Shown here: in pieces, positions 1-12,137 of the stretch
Layout: each line of letters opens with the position of its first letter
How positions within the stretch are numbered: the first letter of the stretch is position 1
NCBI GenBank assembly: GCA_037951165.1
Contig: JBBDHG010000112.1
Span: forward strand, 4,872,001-4,936,000
Reading direction: 5' to 3'
DNA: 64,000 nt
DNA from: Lophius americanus
Taxonomy: Eukaryota > Chordata > Actinopteri > Lophiiformes > Lophiidae
The notes under the pieces: model-generated
Seen by the model: only the letters and a program-made list of their open reading frames with translations
Databases searched by the model: none
What the model was told of the DNA's origin: nothing
Position numbers and translations under genes: made by a program

Positions 1-178
1 CTAATGGCGTCTACTCATGCAGAGCAGCAGGTCTTAATGAAAAACCTTTGGTTGGTGATCAGTACTATTGATCAGCTGGAGCCCCAGCTTTAACAGGGCT
101 AATTGATCAATCACCACTGGTTGCATTCGATTAATGGAACATGACTGCTGCTTCCCCCCAGACATAACCACCTCTGAG

Positions 179-236
179 TGTGTGTGTGTGAATGCCTGTG
201 TGTGTGTACGCATATGTGTGCGTGTGTGTGTGTGTG
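179..236. repeat. (TG)n microsatellite, interrupted
   Basis: An interrupted run of TG dinucleotides with a few CG and CA variants. No gene is attached to it. Confidence 0.9.
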
Positions 237-249
237 ACTTAGACTAAGA

Positions 250-355
250 CTTAACCGTACTTCATTGATCCCAGAATGGGAAATTCACTTATTGTAGCAG
301 CAGTTTGGGATACACTTATACAGAAAGGTAAAACCAACATAAGAATAAGTGGAAG
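250..355. repeat. Fish retroposon 3'-end remnant
   Basis: The segment contains a degraded form of the TTCATTGATCCC...GGGAAATTC block that recurs at the end of many dispersed teleost repeats, followed by a GCAGCAG stretch. A second copy of the same type lies at 9901-10016. The family name cannot be settled without a repeat library. Confidence 0.45.
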
Positions 356-749
356 GTACCTATCCTTCCACATATTTAAAAAGCGCTGCTTTAAGCATTT
401 GTAAAATTTGATGCCACCGTTGCTGTGTTATACATCCGGGCTATTTTGTTTGAGGAATGCAATTCCTTAAAAAAACCCTTACTAGTTTATTTATAATTAT
501 AAATAGACAGAAGTGTTAGAGAAAACAGTCTTTTGTGTTGCAGTGTTGGGCTTCCTTGATGTAAAAAGGGGCTTAAGGCTACTTAGATTAAATAAATACA
601 ACCAAAATGGACAAAACTAAAGCTTTTCACCAGCATACATTTGTTAGCACTTTATCAACAAAAGAAAAACAACTCTTAAAAAGGTTAAAGAATTGAAATG
701 GTTATCGAGGTAATGATTATATTATTGATAGATATTCCATTCTTTTAAA

Positions 750-799
750 TTATTCTTCTGGATATTGTATCCAGAAGAATAACCTTGTGTCACAAGGTT
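750..799. repeat. Two abutting perfect inverted repeats
   Basis: The arms at 750-764 and 768-782 are a perfect 15-bp inverted repeat with a 3-nt loop. A second perfect 9-bp inverted repeat (781-789 and 791-799, 1-nt loop) starts inside the last two bases of the first. Together they form two adjoining hairpins with nothing gene-like around them. Confidence 0.9.
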
Positions 800-1280
800 G
801 TATCAGTCTCTTTAAATATAATATAAGGATCTAAATTTGAATAGACTGGTATTTATTTTTGAGCTACCTTACCAGGACAGTCCGCCTTTCCTTGAGTTTT
901 GTTACTTTCTTTTTTGTTTTAAGCACAGGTAGCTAGCTTACGGGACACACTGCTTGCTGTACAACACTAACATTCCATTCTCAGAATTTTGATACCTCCG
1001 GGAAGTTGAAACTTCTCAGCAGGCACAGTTTCCGGGATCTTGTCGGAGGCATTTTCTGTCTATTCCCTCGGACGATGAGCGCCCAGCGATCTGGCTGACC
1101 ATTACCAGTGGACGTTAGTTGCGCTAATGGCCTCAACAAGAAATGTATCCGAGCTGAAAAGAGAACTTAGATCCATTGGGCGTCTCATTGAGATTGAGGA
1201 TCTCATCCAGCGGTGACTGGTTCTTTGTTTGTGCTTAGTCTGTCTCAAGCCGGCAAGTAGCCAGTACTGCCTGGTCTCAA

Positions 1281-2190
1281 ATGCGGCAAACACGCCGGCT
1301 AACGTCAGGGAGCGGTCTACGCATCACTCCCCCTCCTGGGCTTACGTTGTTAAAGGTAAAAAATGATTTTCTCTTCCTTACTACAACCCATTTGGCACAG
1401 ACGACTTTAAAATTTCCCTCAAAAACTTATTTTCACTGCTGGCCAAACTTCACCCAAAGTCTGCCTTATCCCCCGATCCGTTTCCGCCTTGCTGTGTGAA
1501 CAGAGTACGGTCTTCTGCTCTTCGACTGCTAGCGCCACTCTGTCCTCGAGCTCACTCTCTCCTACAATGGTTCCTCCTTGCCCCTTCGTTACCAGCTACT
1601 GTACCTTCTTTTATCCCTCGTCACTCTCCTGCTGCTTCAGTAACCACAGACCAGCCAATCAAAGACCCACATCTCTTGAACTCAGTCGGCTGCTTATCTT
1701 ACAGACGTCACCTTAGACCAAAGCATGCAGCTCACAGTTTCCTTCAAACTGAGCCGACTGAGATTTTAATTGTTTGTGACTCAATCATCAGATTTTTTAA
1801 ACTTTCAGGTGCAATCACTTACTGTCTGTCAGGAGGCAGGACAACTGATTTCATCGAACAAACTCCACCTATCCCTGACATCCAACCCTCTGTTCACACT
1901 GTAATCACGCACACTGGTAAAAACTACGTCATGTCCAGATGTTCTTTCAAACTACACTACCAGATGGAAATTTTAACCTCCACATTTGAGTTGCTGGGGA
2001 GGAGGCGTGTCCTGTCTGGTCCTCTATCCAAAAGCTCTGAACGTTTCAGTCATCTTTTTAGCCTAAACTTTCGAATGCAAAACTGCACCACTGCCACCAG
2101 ACTTGTCCCCCTTTGTCTTTCTGGACAAAGGGGGACCTTTATTGCTTTTAGCTCTTACAGATGGTTTCCCTAGCAGAAGCCTGCCCAGCT
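1281..2190 (+). pseudogene. L2-type LINE ORF1 remnant with SGNH/esterase domain
   Basis: ORF1 of this LINE group encodes an RNA-binding protein that often carries a lipase/esterase (SGNH) domain. Upstream, around 1125-1215, a charged stretch (SELKREL...) looks like the usual short coiled coil. A SWAYVVKGKK-like patch lies near 1335-1366. The longest open frame, 1496-2173, reads ILIVCDSIIRFF (domain entry, usually GDSxxR), then SGGRTTDF, VITHTGKNYV (usually HVGTND) and SGPLSKSSERFSHLF, in the order seen in intact copies. The catalytic-loop GDS reads CDS and the GTND-type block reads GKNY, so an esterase would be dead. The frame shifts between 1281-1499 and 1496-2173. The last part is replaced by a perfect inverted repeat at 2105-2136. 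Confidence 0.8.
2105..2136. repeat. Perfect GC-rich 13-bp inverted repeat inside LINE ORF1
   Basis: Arms 2105-2117 (GTCCCCCTTTGTC) and 2124-2136 are perfect reverse complements with a 6-nt loop. They sit where the ORF1 C-terminal block should be, which fits a local inverted copy of one arm made after insertion. Confidence 0.9.
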
Positions 2191-2379
2191 CCTGGATTCT
2201 TCACCAATTAGCTCTGTATCTGACTGTGCGGCTCTGGCTGGTTTTATTTCTGATCTCCGCATTGATTTCATAATTCCTGTCCGGATCCCCCTAAGGCATT
2301 CTGAAACACAGTATTTACCATAGAGGCCTAACAGACACATGATCTGATCTCTGTTAAGACCATTTCTTCTTCTATCAAC

Positions 2380-3260
2380 CTGGCTACCTTAGCATATCAC
2401 TCTTTGTCCAGGTTGGTTCCATGTCATCGCAACTCAGCAGTGTTTGGTTTGTTTAAACCTCAGATTTCTTGCAAGTTATTCAATATCCTTTAATGATTTC
2501 ATTTCATCAAAAGAGATAGATGTCCCTTTCGTCAGGCTCCGAGACTTGATTCAGCCCAGGTGATTGTTCAGCTCTGAATGAGGCTCGTCATCCATGTTTT
2601 GGTTATTTTTAGCAGCCTAGGCTTTCAGGTCTAGTTGGTCTGGTTATAATTCATAGAGACATTTCTATATAATAATATAATACATTTTATTTCAATACAT
2701 TTTTATTTATAGAGCAATTTTCATAAATAAACTAACTAACCTAAGTCAAATAACATATTAAAACAGGAATCAAGATCAGACTTTACAATAAAAACATAAG
2801 TGGATCAGATCAACACAGTTAATGTGTTGATCACGTTATCCAATGTTCCTAATATTCACATGGTAGTTCTTCCTCTTTTGAATATCTTGGTCTTTCAATC
2901 TAAGGAAAGATTTAAGCTTTATGTTTCGATCTCCAGGCTGCCAAAGTCAAAATTTACTTTTCTACAGGAATCCCCTATTCTTGAAGTCTTTATTATGCCT
3001 CGCTTTGCCAGAGTCTTAATTCTAGGTGATTTTAGCATTCCTGTATGTTGCTGCTCTGGTTCTTCATTTACCCTGGGATTTTTTTAGACATTGTGCATTC
3101 TTTTAATCTCACACAGTCAGTTAAAGGGCCACTCATTCAAAGGGTCACACTCTTGATATTGTGCTGTCGTTTGGCCTTACTCCAGATCGTGTTGACATCT
3201 GTGAATCTAGTTTGATTCTGTCTGACCATAAGTCCACCCTGCCATCTCCTGCTCGTACAG
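2380..3260 (+). pseudogene. L2-type LINE ORF2 endonuclease remnant, interrupted
   Basis: This is the N-terminal endonuclease of ORF2, which nicks target DNA. Read across frames, 2480-2655 gives NDFISSKEIDV, then SALNEARHPCFGYF and LSGLVGLVII, matching the start of L2 endonucleases. After an insert, 2860-3090 gives PKSKFTFLQ and LGDFSIPVCC. The GDFN motif reads GDFS, so a conserved asparagine is lost. At 3095-3250 NLTQSVKG, GHTLDIVL-like and SDHKSTLP patches follow, including the catalytic SDH histidine. At least three frameshifts and several stops separate the pieces. Confidence 0.8.
2660..2835. repeat. Repeat inserted in the LINE endonuclease
   Basis: The segment breaks the endonuclease reading and contains a doubled AATACATTTTATTTATAGAGC-like block. 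Relatives lie at 27572-27665 and 32815-32895. At its right edge, 2808-2832, is a perfect 10-bp inverted repeat with a 5-nt loop. The exact limits and the family name are uncertain. Confidence 0.55.
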
Positions 3261-3569
3261 TAGCTGCCTTTGTATCCTCCTGCGTCCTCTACTTTCACTC
3301 AGCTGTTTTAATTGTGCCTTCGCCTCTGCATCAGTTCATACCAGTGACGCTAACGGTATTTTTTCTACAAAAAATTAACCAGTTTTAACAATATGTGTAC
3401 CTCAAATCTTGATCAGTTCTTGATCTTGTTTCCTTAGCACCTAGAAAAACCCGGAAAAAACAACACTGCTTTCAGGATGCACTGGCTTAATAATAGCACT
3501 GCACAAATGCAGACAAGCTGAATGCAAATAGAAAAGGGACAGTGTGATGTTAACATTTCTACGCATAAT

Positions 3570-4304
3570 AATTGTCACTAATAATGTCCGATTATGAAAG
3601 TGCTGTGAGGGAAGCCAGGTCTAACTATTTTTCTAATAAAATTACCTCCAACCACAGTAACCTTACAACTCAATTCAGAACCACTGAATCTGTAATTAAC
3701 CTTCCTCCTAGGCAACATGCCGAAGCCACCCCAACCACTTCTGAACAACTTCTGTCCTTTTTCATAACCAAATAGATGAAATCAGACTCCAGATTGTCCA
3801 CATTGCTGGGGAACCTCCTCCTCACTGGAGCCCCTCTGCTCTGCTCGACACCTTCCAGCCTCTTTTACTTTTCTCTTTAAAGGACACAATAGTAACACTG
3901 CAGCCGTCATCTTGTCCAATTGACAATATGCCCGCCAAATTTTCTGAAAGATGTTTTTAGTAGTGATGGTCCTTCTATTTGATCTATTATGAATAGCTCT
4001 TTGTCCTCTGGCTGTGTTACCCTCTCTTCACTGGTTACCAGTGATTTTGAAGCTCTTGCTTGCTACCTTTAAGAATCTTCATGGATTAGCTCTCAGCTAC
4101 ATCACTGAAAAGCTCCAACCATATGAGCATGGGTGCAGCCTCAGATCTTCAGACAGAGATCTGCTAACTGTTCCAGAGTGGCGCCCCAGGACTAAAGGTA
4201 ACCGGTCTTTTTCAGTCAGGGCCAATACGCACTTGAAGAATCCGTATCATCCTATAAAAAACTTCTTAAAAACACATTTTCAAGAGGGCTTTTTGAAAAT
4301 CTAG
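3570..4304 (+). pseudogene. L2-type LINE ORF2 linker and C-terminus, RT core deleted
   Basis: At 3590-3775 the frame gives YESAVREARSNYFSNKI and LSFFITK, the linker between endonuclease and RT in L2 ORF2. It continues to about 3960 (CPIDNMPAKF). The reading then jumps, at about 4014, to LPSLHWLPV, YITEKLQPY, SLRSSDRDLLTVPEWR and FSVRANTHLKN, the conserved end of ORF2. The block with the FADD/YADD catalytic site and the GVPQGS motif is absent, so several hundred codons have been lost by internal deletion. Confidence 0.85.
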
Positions 4305-4499
4305 AGTTACGGTCTCCTTTCAAATACTGGTCAGATTATTTGCTATTTTTTTTTCTGTCATTGATGGTGTCTTCTATTTCTTTGTTTTATCATGTAAAAA
4401 ATCGCTTTGTAACTTTGATTTGAAAAGTGCCATACAAATGGGTTTTGTGTTTATTATTTTTATCATTATTATTAGTATTATTATCATTATTATGGGTGT

Positions 4500-7400
4500 A
4501 GCTGTAGAAACGACAAAATTTAAATTGCTGGAATTATATATGTGTTAAATGCCTTTCATCATACTTTACTAGCTATAACTTATTAAATGTTGCAAATTGC
4601 TTTATTCACCCTGGTAGGTATATTAAAAGCTTTCTTTGGGTTTCAGGGTCAGCTGAAGCAGCCGGAATCTCAAAGATTTGACTTATCAGTCGTAATTGTT
4701 TTGGTCAATTTTGAAATTTTACATTGATCAATTGATTTTGAATTTAGTTTTAAAGTTTATTTTCACAAGAGGACAGTAACCTTTGAGTTAGTTCAATAAT
4801 ATTGACTGATGTAAATATCTAATATTCTCTTCCTCTTCTTTCCCAAGAAGGTTTTTGTGACATTTATCTCAATAACCTTGAGTTTGTGTGGCTGCCTGTT
4901 GCTGTTGCTGTAGGATGATAATGGCAGTGTCTGATGTTGTATTCTGGACACAAGCACCATCACAAGCCTTCGTCGATGTTCCTCTCAACTCATCATCAGT
5001 CTCACAATCAAGCATATTTAGTTGTTTCTCTATAATGCGATTTTTTTCAACAAGTAACACATGATGACAACAAAACATTTTGGTATAGAAAAATAACTTT
5101 AAAAATACATAAGTTACAGCACTGTGCCATAATTCTGATTTATTAAATAAACCCCTTACTGATAAAAACATTTATACATTACATCTCAAATGTTTACAGT
5201 CCATCACTTAACCATCCATCCAACCCTCATACAGTAGCATAGGGATATGCGTGCCTATTATTACCTATAACATGTATTTAACATTGGCTACAAATACCAT
5301 TTTAATCTTAGTTTACAGACTAAATGTCTTGCTAGTCTCACAGTCGAAAGACATGACACCAACGGCTTCCCGGCCAGGAAGGACTGAAGCACACAGGTTA
5401 AAACAGGAATCGCCCACAACACCCCCAGCACTGACAAACAAGTCCATAACCCTCCCGTTGAATGACTGACAGGCCGACTGGCCAGTGGGAGCTCTACGAA
5501 GGTTTGTGTCCGTATGAGTATTTGAGGTGGGGGAAGGGCACTGAAGGCTCCAGCTGGCCTGTCATGGGACTCCCAATTGCGTGTGAATGGTACAAGGAGG
5601 GAGCTATGGCTAACAGGTCCAACATTTTAACACTAAACAGGCTGCAGAAGGTTAACTGGGGTGAGGTCAACAGGGCAAATGAGGAATATTGTTTTTCTGT
5701 TTTATGGAGCTTATTATGCATTAGTTTAAAATGTCAGTTCATATGAAAATAAAATTTGATGTGGTTAACTTGGATTTCTGGAATGTGTAACAATTAATAC
5801 AATATGCAAAATAAAAAATAAAAAATCAGAATTTAATTCGGTACGAAGCAGATTTATTTGGATGAGAAATGAGAAAAACTTTTATTCCAGAATGTTTTAT
5901 TTTATGGTCATTACCTTATACTTTCATAACATTATGTTTTTAATGTTGTTAAAGGTTAATTCTCAATTATCCAGATGATGGTACCTTCTCTATGAGTTGG
6001 AAGATCCAACAAGAAGTCCAGTTGCTTCGGATTCAACCTCCAAGATTGACATTTTCTACATTAATACAAAATGCCATTGTGACTCTGCTCCTTTAATGCG
6101 TAACTACAGGAGGGAGACAATCAGGTGACCAAGGGACCAGTATTCCAATTTTCTGATACGATGACAGTTATAAATAGTTTTACCTCTACCGGCATTGGAG
6201 CAGGCTGAAAAGCCAAAGTACGCAAAGTTTGCATTAGACAAAACAACCTAGCAATGTGAATAACTGAATTAATTACCCTCAGTCATCACAAGTACTAAAA
6301 TCTCATCTTTGCACTGGACGGCGCAACCTTTGAAGGCAAAGTCTCTAATGGGACCACTCAACCAGTGCAGAATGTTTAACTCTCTGAAACTGAAGCCGAT
6401 ACGAGAGCATCGCCCCGACAAAACACACATACCACTGCATTTGGTTAACCTCGACCAACGGACCAGCCCCGCTCGAACCCTCCTACCCTTTGTCTAACTT
6501 CACTTTGTCACATTTTGTGCTATGTGACCACACTTCAAGTCAATAACCTCTGTTATGAACTTAATTATGTTTACTCTGGTATTAGGTTTCTGACCATGCC
6601 GAGGCCCCGTAGCACTAAAAGAAAAAAAGACGATGTGAACTTCAAAATGAGAAAGAGAGAGAGTTAGAGGGAGGAATAGAGAGTGTTAGAGAGAATAATA
6701 GAGAGAGTTAGAGAGATGAAGAGGGCGGGAGAATCACCGGACGACCACCCAACGGCTGTGAAGAAAAACAAAGCAGGGTGGAGAGAAAAGTCAGTTTTGA
6801 TCATATCAGAGGTAGAACAGTTGGACGCTGTTGTGTGGTAGTAGTTTGCTGAAAAAGAGCGAGAGCAAGCAGAGTGCCAAAAAATAATTCCATCTTAGAG
6901 AGAGAAAGTTGAGAGCAAAAAAATCATTCAATTTTTGCTGTAAGATGTGACATTGATCTTGCAGGAAAATGCTAGGGGCTACCTTTGCTTAAATAAGAAC
7001 TCGTATTAGATTCAAAGGAACTGATAATTATTCTTTATTGTATTTTTTAACATATATTTTTTTCTTCTTAGTATGGTTGAACATTTGCTATATGTGTCAT
7101 ATTTACATTATTATTACTCTTATACTATATCAAAAGAGTGGAGGAATACATAAAGAGACAGATTAACCTAATAAACCACTGGATTATTATTACCACTGCT
7201 ACATATTATATTATTATTTTAAAATCGATAACATATTTGGTGATTCAGCTGTGATATCTGTGAGACGGAGACGGAGGAGTGTGTGCCCACAGAAAGCTTA
7301 CGTGGAACTAACTTCTTGGAGAACGTGGCCAATAATAAATAATTGTCATTATTAAAATATTTATCATATTTTGGTATTATTTTGGATATACAATATATTC

Positions 7401-8604
7401 TAATGCACACGTTTTTGGCAGATGATTGAATGGAATGTTTTTTTAATGTATTATTGCAGTTATTACTACTGTAATAATTATGTTATTAAATATAATTACT
7501 TATAAATACTTATATTTGTCAATTATATTAAACAATATATATACAGCATGTATTGTCAAATTAGAAAACAATTAAATAATAACATAAATACATAAATTTA
7601 TACAAATAGTATATGAAGTATAAGCATATAATAAAATACAGCAAACTTTTTAAATAATATTTTTAATACTACTACCACTGCCTCAACCAATTATAATAAT
7701 AATTTGAAAAATGCGCGAATATCTTTATTTTGCCTAGCAGTTATTATGGCCTATAAATTGAGCTTCTAAGTAGCTGGCAACATTTTTATACTTGTATCAT
7801 AAACTGCTTAATTTAAAAATAATTAATCAAAATTGATTGATAAATGGAAACTATATGGTGCTTCTCATCCATAAAATTGACTGCTTTCTTGTATACTTGT
7901 ATCTGTTTTCAAGCCATTCCTCCCCTTTCCAGTATGGTGGAGGTACAGCAATAAGGTTAATCAGCCAATGCTAAGAAGAAAAAGCTAATTTCCACTATCT
8001 GACTCCAAGCACTGCTGTTTCACTCATAATTCAAATTAAAGTTTCTTCTGGGACATTAGTGATAAGAATTTGTACCAAAATCAATTTAAACAGCACTTTC
8101 GCAGTTTTTTGCTCATCTGTACTTACATCCCAGTTTTAAGATGTCATATTAAATGAATATGGATGCTCAAACAATTAATACTTTACAAATAATAACATTG
8201 CATGGAAAATAATAATTGTAACACTTTGTTTAGTAATTGTAGATCGACCGAAAAAAACACCCTCAGAAGGTATAACCATATAACTCTCACCTTTGGTCAG
8301 AATAATCACACATTTCCTCGAACTGGGTATATAAGCATAAATAATGCACAAAAATAGTATAAGCAAAGGCCAAGACACTAAAGCAAATGCATTTCATTAA
8401 AAAAAATAAAAAATAAAAATAATAAATCCCCCTCATTATTAACAGCTATTTATTGAAAGTGATGCCTCTAATTAGTTTTATCCACTCATTCTCAACAGTA
8501 TGTAGCCACAGATATCAGATTTTCTAACGGCTGAAATATAAACAACTTAAACTTTAGAATGAAAGCAACTTGATAAAAGGAATGTGGTAATGTCATTCTA
8601 ATGC
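4500..8604. other. Unassigned AT-rich stretch
   Basis: I find no convincing gene. A 94-codon plus-strand frame (5462-5746) and a 100-codon minus-strand frame (5171-4869) match no family I know. A GA-rich patch with imperfect AGAGAGTTAGAGAGA units lies at about 6645-6725. The 7440-7700 section is extremely AT-rich. Confidence 0.6.
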
Positions 8605-8624
8605 TGGCCACCAGGGGGACGAGA
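8605..8624 (+). promoter_or_regulatory. Possible CTCF-type motif
   Basis: The core CCACCAGGGGGAC at 8608-8620 resembles the CTCF consensus CCASYAGRKGGCRS, although the final GGC is GAC. Similar strings also occur by chance in dispersed fish repeats, so function is only a possibility. Confidence 0.3.
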
Positions 8625-9317
8625 AGCTGCAGAGCATTTGGTGGTAGATTTGAGAGGGTTTGTGTGTGAAGGACGGAGTGAGAGGTAGAGAGGATGGGAA
8701 TTCTGCTAAGACAGCCTGTGTTGCTGTTTTAGCTTTAATGAGAAATAATTTCTCCTATAACCGTTAATTTAGAGGAAAACTGTACCCCAGTTCCTTTGAA
8801 TCTAAAACAGTACAATACAATTTGATTGTAAAATGATTGAAAAGCAAAGAAATTTTAAAAGCAATTACAAATGAAATGATCAATAAGATTTAAATTATTT
8901 TTACAGTTTTCATTATTTATCGGCATAAAGGATGGCAGGATATAAACTGTATATAAGTTATAAGTTCTGGAAAATAGGCTTTATGAAACAAAATAAATTG
9001 AATGTAGGAAATGAAATGCTCAAACAGATCGAGCTGAGCCGTAGGTTGAACCATTAGTAGACAGACCTATTATCCAGCACAGCTACTGGTCAGTCCCAGA
9101 CTTCCGTCTGCTTTTGTCTTAAGGTCAAAGATCAAATACAGCTGTCGACCCCCTGAACTGCCATGTTACCCAAAGGTCACTACAACCTGCTGTGTGTGTG
9201 TGTATATAAATGTGTGAGGAGTTACCTTTTTATGCAGATGAGTAGCTATTAAGGTTTGGCTCAAGGGATTTTTTTAGGACAGCTGACCTGAAGACAGGCG
9301 CACAAATACATATAAAG

Positions 9318-9350
9318 AGAGAGAGAGAGAGAAAGAGAGACAGAGAGAGT
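9318..9350. repeat. (GA)n microsatellite
   Basis: A short GA-rich run with one AAAG and one ACAG interruption. Confidence 0.85.
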
Positions 9351-9900
9351 GTTGGGTTTGTGAATAGTAGGAACCACATCCATCCACTCACACAGAGCAG
9401 GACACATGCTTGAAGTAGCCAGTAAATGAGCGGTGCCTTTTTAAAGCCTTCTTTAAGTAAGTCATGTTGCAATTAATGATATAATAAAAGACCATTAGTT
9501 ACACATTTTAAGTTAATCGGACATATAAGAAGACAAATATTACCTTGGAAATCTCGATGAAGTATTGTGGATGTGATTTCTCAATGTCATGTGTGCAGAA
9601 ATTAATTATCTGAGCAGCAGCACAGAGAAACATTTATCATAAGGGATGTTTTGTGCACCACCAAAAACACATACGCTAATAGATAAATACATGCATTAGT
9701 TGATTAAGTTCATTTTTAATTTAAGAACAGTAACTTAGATATGGGTCACATTATTTCATTACAATGTTATATTTCAAAGTCAAGTGAGTGTTGAAAGGGA
9801 AGGCATTCATAGGTTTAGAAGTATTAGGTTATACCCGTGTAATTCTAATTAATCAACTTTTTATCAAATCATTTCTAGTTTCAGTATTTGTCATTGTAAT

Positions 9901-10016
9901 TAGGTAAGATAAGCCTTTATTAGTCCCACAATGCGGAAATTGCAGGGTTACAGCAGCAAGAGCATGTTACAGAATACAGAATAACATGATGTACAATTAA
10001 ATTAAATTAAATTAAA
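9901..10016. repeat. Fish retroposon 3'-end remnant with (ATTAA)n tail
   Basis: The stretch reads TTTATTAGTCCCACAATG then GGAAATTGCAG and GTTACAGCAGCA, a block common to dispersed repeats in perciform-type fish. It ends in five ATTAA-like units at about 9988-10016. It is related to 250-355. Confidence 0.6.
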
Positions 10017-10436
10017 TGTGCAGTTGTGGACATGTTGAGTAGTGAATTCAGGGTCCCCTTTGAAAAATGATATTATACTAGCATCATTGGATACTTCAAA
10101 ACATGAATTTGGATAACTCTACCAAAAATCATTTGTGCAAAGTACTGCAGAAGTGCAGTGAGTCTCTTTAAATAACCAATGCAGCAAAAGTATGTTAGTG
10201 TCCATGCAAACCATGAGTCAAGTTAAATGCGTTGAAATGATCCAAGGACTTTTCCTCACTGTATGACCTGCAAGATGCATCAATCAGAACCAATTATAGA
10301 AGGAAACAAGACAGAACTAACTAAAGGATGGCCCAAAGGTGGAAGATTATAAATTGGAGCCAATTAAAGCATAATACAAAAAAGGCAGACAAGCGTGGCT
10401 AATGATACCAAAGTCATCAACTTCTGAGTCTTTCAT

Positions 10437-10575
10437 TTCACATTTCAGGCATTTAGCAGATGCTCTCTGGTGGATTAGCTTTCAATGACTGAGCATAAAC
10501 TGTACGAGTTGCTCAAGGACACTTCAGAAGGCCAGATGACTGCTGACGGACACCAGGATTACTCCTCGGATTCAA
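10437..10575. repeat. SINE-type remnant (GCATTTAGCAGATGC block)
   Basis: The block CATTTCAGGCATTTAGCAGA followed by TTGCTCAAGGACACTTC is the degraded form of a very common teleost SINE/LINE tail that normally continues as a TTGCTCAAGGGCCC-type stretch. No intact promoter boxes are visible. Confidence 0.55.
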
Positions 10576-12085
10576 AAGGAGAATAATTCCAAGTTGAAGA
10601 AAATTGTTTTCTGGAATATATTTCAATCAACTCATACACTTCTCGTCAGCCAATATACATAATGTAAAAAAAGACTTTAACACACGAGGAATTACGGAAG
10701 AGTTAGTATTATCATTTTACTGATCCAACCCCTGCCTTAGGCACATATTTAGCCAAGCAGCAGAATATGCAGAAAGCCCTTATATTGAAAAGTATTCCCA
10801 ATGGCCCTATTGCAGATTGCTCAGTTCAATGTTGTTGAGAGAACACAGGGTTCAAATATTGAAATGGATAGTATTATCTTGTATAATCAAAACAGCATTA
10901 GACTTAGTAAACTGGTTAATTATTGGGAATGATTCTCGCATGTCTTGTTGAAGAAAGGCGGTCTTACACTTTACAAGTCAGCAGTAGGCCAACAATCTGT
11001 GTGGAACCCCTTATGGTCACATACTGTACATAGATATACGGACACATACTCAGAAGCTATATTATTGTCAAGAAGCCATCCTCCCCATCTGTCTGTCTAC
11101 CAGCCTGTCTCTCTCCTCTCGTTTGGGACTTGTCATGCCTGCACCCCAACAGGCCCCCTGTGTCTGGATTTATCTCCCTGGTTGACTGCAGATCTGAAGG
11201 TGGGTTGGCTGCCATCCACCAATACCAAAACTAATTTCACTGTGTCACTGCAATCTCCTCCGCCCCCTATCCCCACTGACACTCTTACATGCACACCCTT
11301 TGCAAAATATCTTCATCTGTCTCTGTCTCATCTACATGGTTGGAAGCAGCAGGGCGGGTGTCTAGTCCAAAGAAGAAAGGTCAGCGCGATGAAGGAGTTC
11401 ATCATTCTGAAGTGTCAGAGTCACTCTTTAGGAGAACAGATAATAGGGACAGGAAGGAGGACAGGACGAGAGGATAGCAGGAGCAGAAGGGGGGTGTATT
11501 TGTCCGGTTATTGGTTATCAGCCAAAAGTTCATCACGGCCTGCAGAATTGGCTGGTTTCCACCGTGTATAAATAAACGACCACGCTTTGTGCTTCACCAT
11601 CACATGTTGTCTTTGTAGTTAAATAATGGGAGACCTACAGACACGCGCATACACATCACACCCTAATTAATAATGGTCATTTGGTTGCAAATAAAATCCA
11701 CCAGAAGGTTTGTTGAAACACCAGGAGCTGGCAGTTAAACACACATACACACGCGTTTGGTCATTCTGAAATGATCACACAATGCATCCAAAACACTGGC
11801 ATGAGGTAAACAGCTTTTAATAGCATCAAACCCACTGCAGTTTGTTTGGGACCATCTGTTCAGTCTATTGTGTTTCGCTGGTGTGGCTCTTTGGAAGCCC
11901 ATTGGGGGACCGCTGATGTATGGGCTCTTACAGAGTCCTCAGCGAGGCCTTCTGGAACCTGTCACAACAATTTTGACGCCTAATTCTCCTTTTGGTTTTG
12001 TTTTGACATATTATATTTAATAAACAAGGGAACACTGTCTATTTATATACAGAATATTATATATATACATATATGGTTATATGGT

Positions 12086-12137
<52 letters not shown>

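Larger units (their letters stand above)
1080..4500 (+). mobile_element. Degraded L2-clade LINE, long copy
   Basis: The parts occur in the order expected of an L2/CR1-group non-LTR retrotransposon: an ORF1 with an esterase-like domain (about 1280-2190), an apurinic-type endonuclease (about 2380-3260), an endonuclease-RT linker (3570-3960), the ORF2 C-terminal end (4014-4304), then a short 3' UTR ending in ATT/ATC-type repeats (about 4440-4495). Stops and frameshifts occur throughout. An unrelated repeat interrupts the endonuclease near 2660-2835, and most of the reverse transcriptase between about 3965 and 4012 is missing. It cannot be active. The 5' limit is uncertain. The call rests on remembered L2 protein motifs rather than a search. 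Confidence 0.85.
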
